Part shown: positions 5,689-6,621 of the stretch, piece by piece | Position numbering within the stretch: the stretch's first letter is position 1 | Layout: each line of letters begins with the position of its first letter | Assembly: GCA_019509895.1 (NCBI GenBank) | Contig: JAEKLK010000060.1 | Span: 1-6,621, forward strand | From: Betaproteobacteria bacterium | Lineage (GTDB): Bacteria; Pseudomonadota; Gammaproteobacteria; Burkholderiales; SG8-39 | Length of the DNA stretch: 6,621 bases | Direction: 5' to 3' | Position numbers and translations under genes: made by a program | Notes under the pieces: generated by a model | The model's database searches: none | Told to the model about the DNA's origin: nothing | What the model saw: the letters and a program-made list of their open reading frames with translations, nothing else

Positions 5689-6071
5689 TGGCCGACATCA
5701 AGATCTCGAACGTCGACGCGCTCGGCAAGCCGCTCGGCCAGTACTCGCACCTGACGCGGGTAAAGGCGAACGAATTTCTTTTCATCGCCGGCATGCTGTC
5801 GCCCGGTGCCGATTTCGACGCCCAATGCAGCGGCGTCTTCGCGCAGGTCGCCGAAGCGCTGAAATCGGCCGGCGCCGGATTTGCGAACGTCGTCCAGTTC
5901 ACCACTTACCTCGTGCACTCGCAGGACATCCCGAAGTTCATGGCCTGGCGCCTGCGTGAATTCCCGAAGCTTTTCCCGAGCGGCGCCTACCCGCCGAACA
6001 CCCTGCTGATCATCGATCGCCTCGTACAGGAGCAGTTCCTGATCGAGGTGCAGACCGTCGCCGCGCTCTAG
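5688..6071 (+). CDS. RidA/YjgF-family protein lacking the catalytic arginine position
   Basis: The 127-residue length and the pattern of FLFIAGMLSPG (residues 30-40), QVAEALKSAGAGFANVVQFTTYLV (53-76) and a C-terminal FLIEVQTVAAL identify the RidA/YER057c/UK114 family, small trimeric cytoplasmic proteins. RidA itself hydrolyses reactive enamine/imine intermediates from PLP enzymes and needs Arg105 (E. coli numbering, in PARSCVEV). Here the aligned stretch is PPNTLLII (102-109), with Asn104 in place of that Arg, while Glu120 seems kept. This resembles the Rid subfamilies without the arginine, for which deaminase activity is not expected, so the true activity is unknown. I chose the ATG at 5688 because it overlaps the previous stop (TGATG), has AAGG 10 bases upstream and gives the family's length. 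The same frame is open upstream to 5511, but that part would be an unrelated basic extension lying over the adenosyltransferase gene. Confidence 0.9.
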   Translation: MADIKISNVDALGKPLGQYSHLTRVKANEFLFIAGMLSPGADFDAQCSGVFAQVAEALKSAGAGFANVVQFTTYLVHSQDIPKFMAWRLREFPKLFPSGAYPPNTLLIIDRLVQEQFLIEVQTVAAL

Positions 6072-6621
6072 TCCACGCTCGCGCCTGAGCGCCGCACGAG
6101 TTCGGCGTAGAGCTGGCGCTCACGCTCGACGAACGCCGTGAACTCCGCAGGCGTTTGGATCGTCGGCGGCTCGGAGCCCATGGCGCGCCAGCGTTCGCGC
6201 AAGTCCGGCGACTTGAGCGCCTTTGCGGCTTCCGCGGCGAGGCGCTCGACGATCGGCTGCGGCGTGCCGGCGGGCGCCATGAGTCCCCACCAGGTTGTGA
6301 GGTCGAATGGCCGCACGCCCGATTCCTCGAGCGTCGGCAGCTCCGGCAGGAAGCTCGAGCGCCGCGCCGTGGTGACGGCAAGCGCGCGCACCTTGCCGGC
6401 CTGGATCTGCGGCAGCGCGCTCGCCAGGTTGTCGAACATGAGCTGCACGCGGCCGGCGATGAGGTCCGCGACCGCGGGCGCAGAGCCCTTGTACGGGATG
6501 TGGACCATGTAAGTAGCCGTAAGCTGCTTGAAGAGCTCGCCCGCGAGATGGCCGGTCGAACCGGCGGAACCGGAAGCGAAGTCGAGGCGCCCGGGCTGCG
6601 CCTTGGCGAGGGCAATCAGCT
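6068..6621 (-). CDS. Bug/TctC-family tripartite tricarboxylate transporter substrate-binding protein (5'-truncated)
   Basis: Members of this family are periplasmic solute receptors, usually for carboxylates, working with TctA/TctB-type membrane proteins or as orphan receptors. The frame is open from the right edge to a TAG at 6068-6070, giving 183 C-terminal residues of a protein usually about 320 long; the N-terminus with the expected signal peptide is outside the window. Visible family features are PGRLDFASGSAGSTGHLAGELF, MVHIPYKGSAPAVADLIAGRVQLMFDN, IQAGKVRALAVTTARRSSFLPELPTLEESG and WWGLMAPAGTP, in that order. An internal ATG at 6508 should not be taken as the start, because the family pattern continues without a break upstream of it. 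It converges on the RidA-like gene with a 4-base overlap. The substrate cannot be told from sequence, and no tctA/tctB is seen. Confidence 0.94.
   Translation of the reverse strand, partial: LIALAKAQPGRLDFASGSAGSTGHLAGELFKQLTATYMVHIPYKGSAPAVADLIAGRVQLMFDNLASALPQIQAGKVRALAVTTARRSSFLPELPTLEESGVRPFDLTTWWGLMAPAGTPQPIVERLAAEAAKALKSPDLRERWRAMGSEPPTIQTPAEFTAFVERERQLYAELVRRSGASVD

Overview
The window looks like a piece of a GC-rich betaproteobacterial chromosome, most likely Burkholderiales. Three things suggest this: the base composition, the gene order exbB-exbD-lpxK-Trm112-kdsB-adk, and a Bug/TctC-type periplasmic solute receptor, a family greatly expanded in Burkholderiales. The assignment rests on family recognition by eye, not on a database search.

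Layout. Positions 1-3552 hold six minus-strand genes packed as one likely operon, read right to left: exbB (TTG start), exbD, lpxK (GTG start), a Trm112/YcaR-type small protein, kdsB (GTG start) and adk, which runs off the left edge a few codons before its expected end. Neighbouring genes overlap or lie within 9 bases of each other. The products serve the outer envelope: a proton-driven inner-membrane motor pair, the lipid A 4'-kinase, and the enzyme that activates Kdo for the LPS core. Adenylate kinase is attached at the end.

Positions 3553-3915 are a 363-base divergent intergenic region, the most unusual part of the window. It contains four 9-mers that each differ by one base from the DnaA box TTATCCACA, three of them within 36 bases. 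It also has short palindromes, a 9-base direct repeat, a perfect 7-bp hairpin and a pyrimidine-rich leader before xseA.

Positions 3916-6071 hold three plus-strand genes: xseA (exonuclease VII large subunit), a PduO-type cob(I)alamin adenosyltransferase, and a RidA-family protein whose catalytic arginine position appears to be Asn. The last two overlap by one base. The RidA-like gene meets the end of a minus-strand Bug/TctC receptor gene (6068-6621, N-terminus outside the window) tail to tail; the two stop codons are interleaved in one CTAG.

Most of the window is ordinary core metabolism. I see no mobile element, CRISPR array, tRNA or rRNA, and no clear new multigene system. The observations most worth following are the DnaA-box cluster away from any visible dnaA gene, the RidA-like protein without the arginine, and a perfect TATAAT placed where it could give a leaderless adenosyltransferase mRNA.
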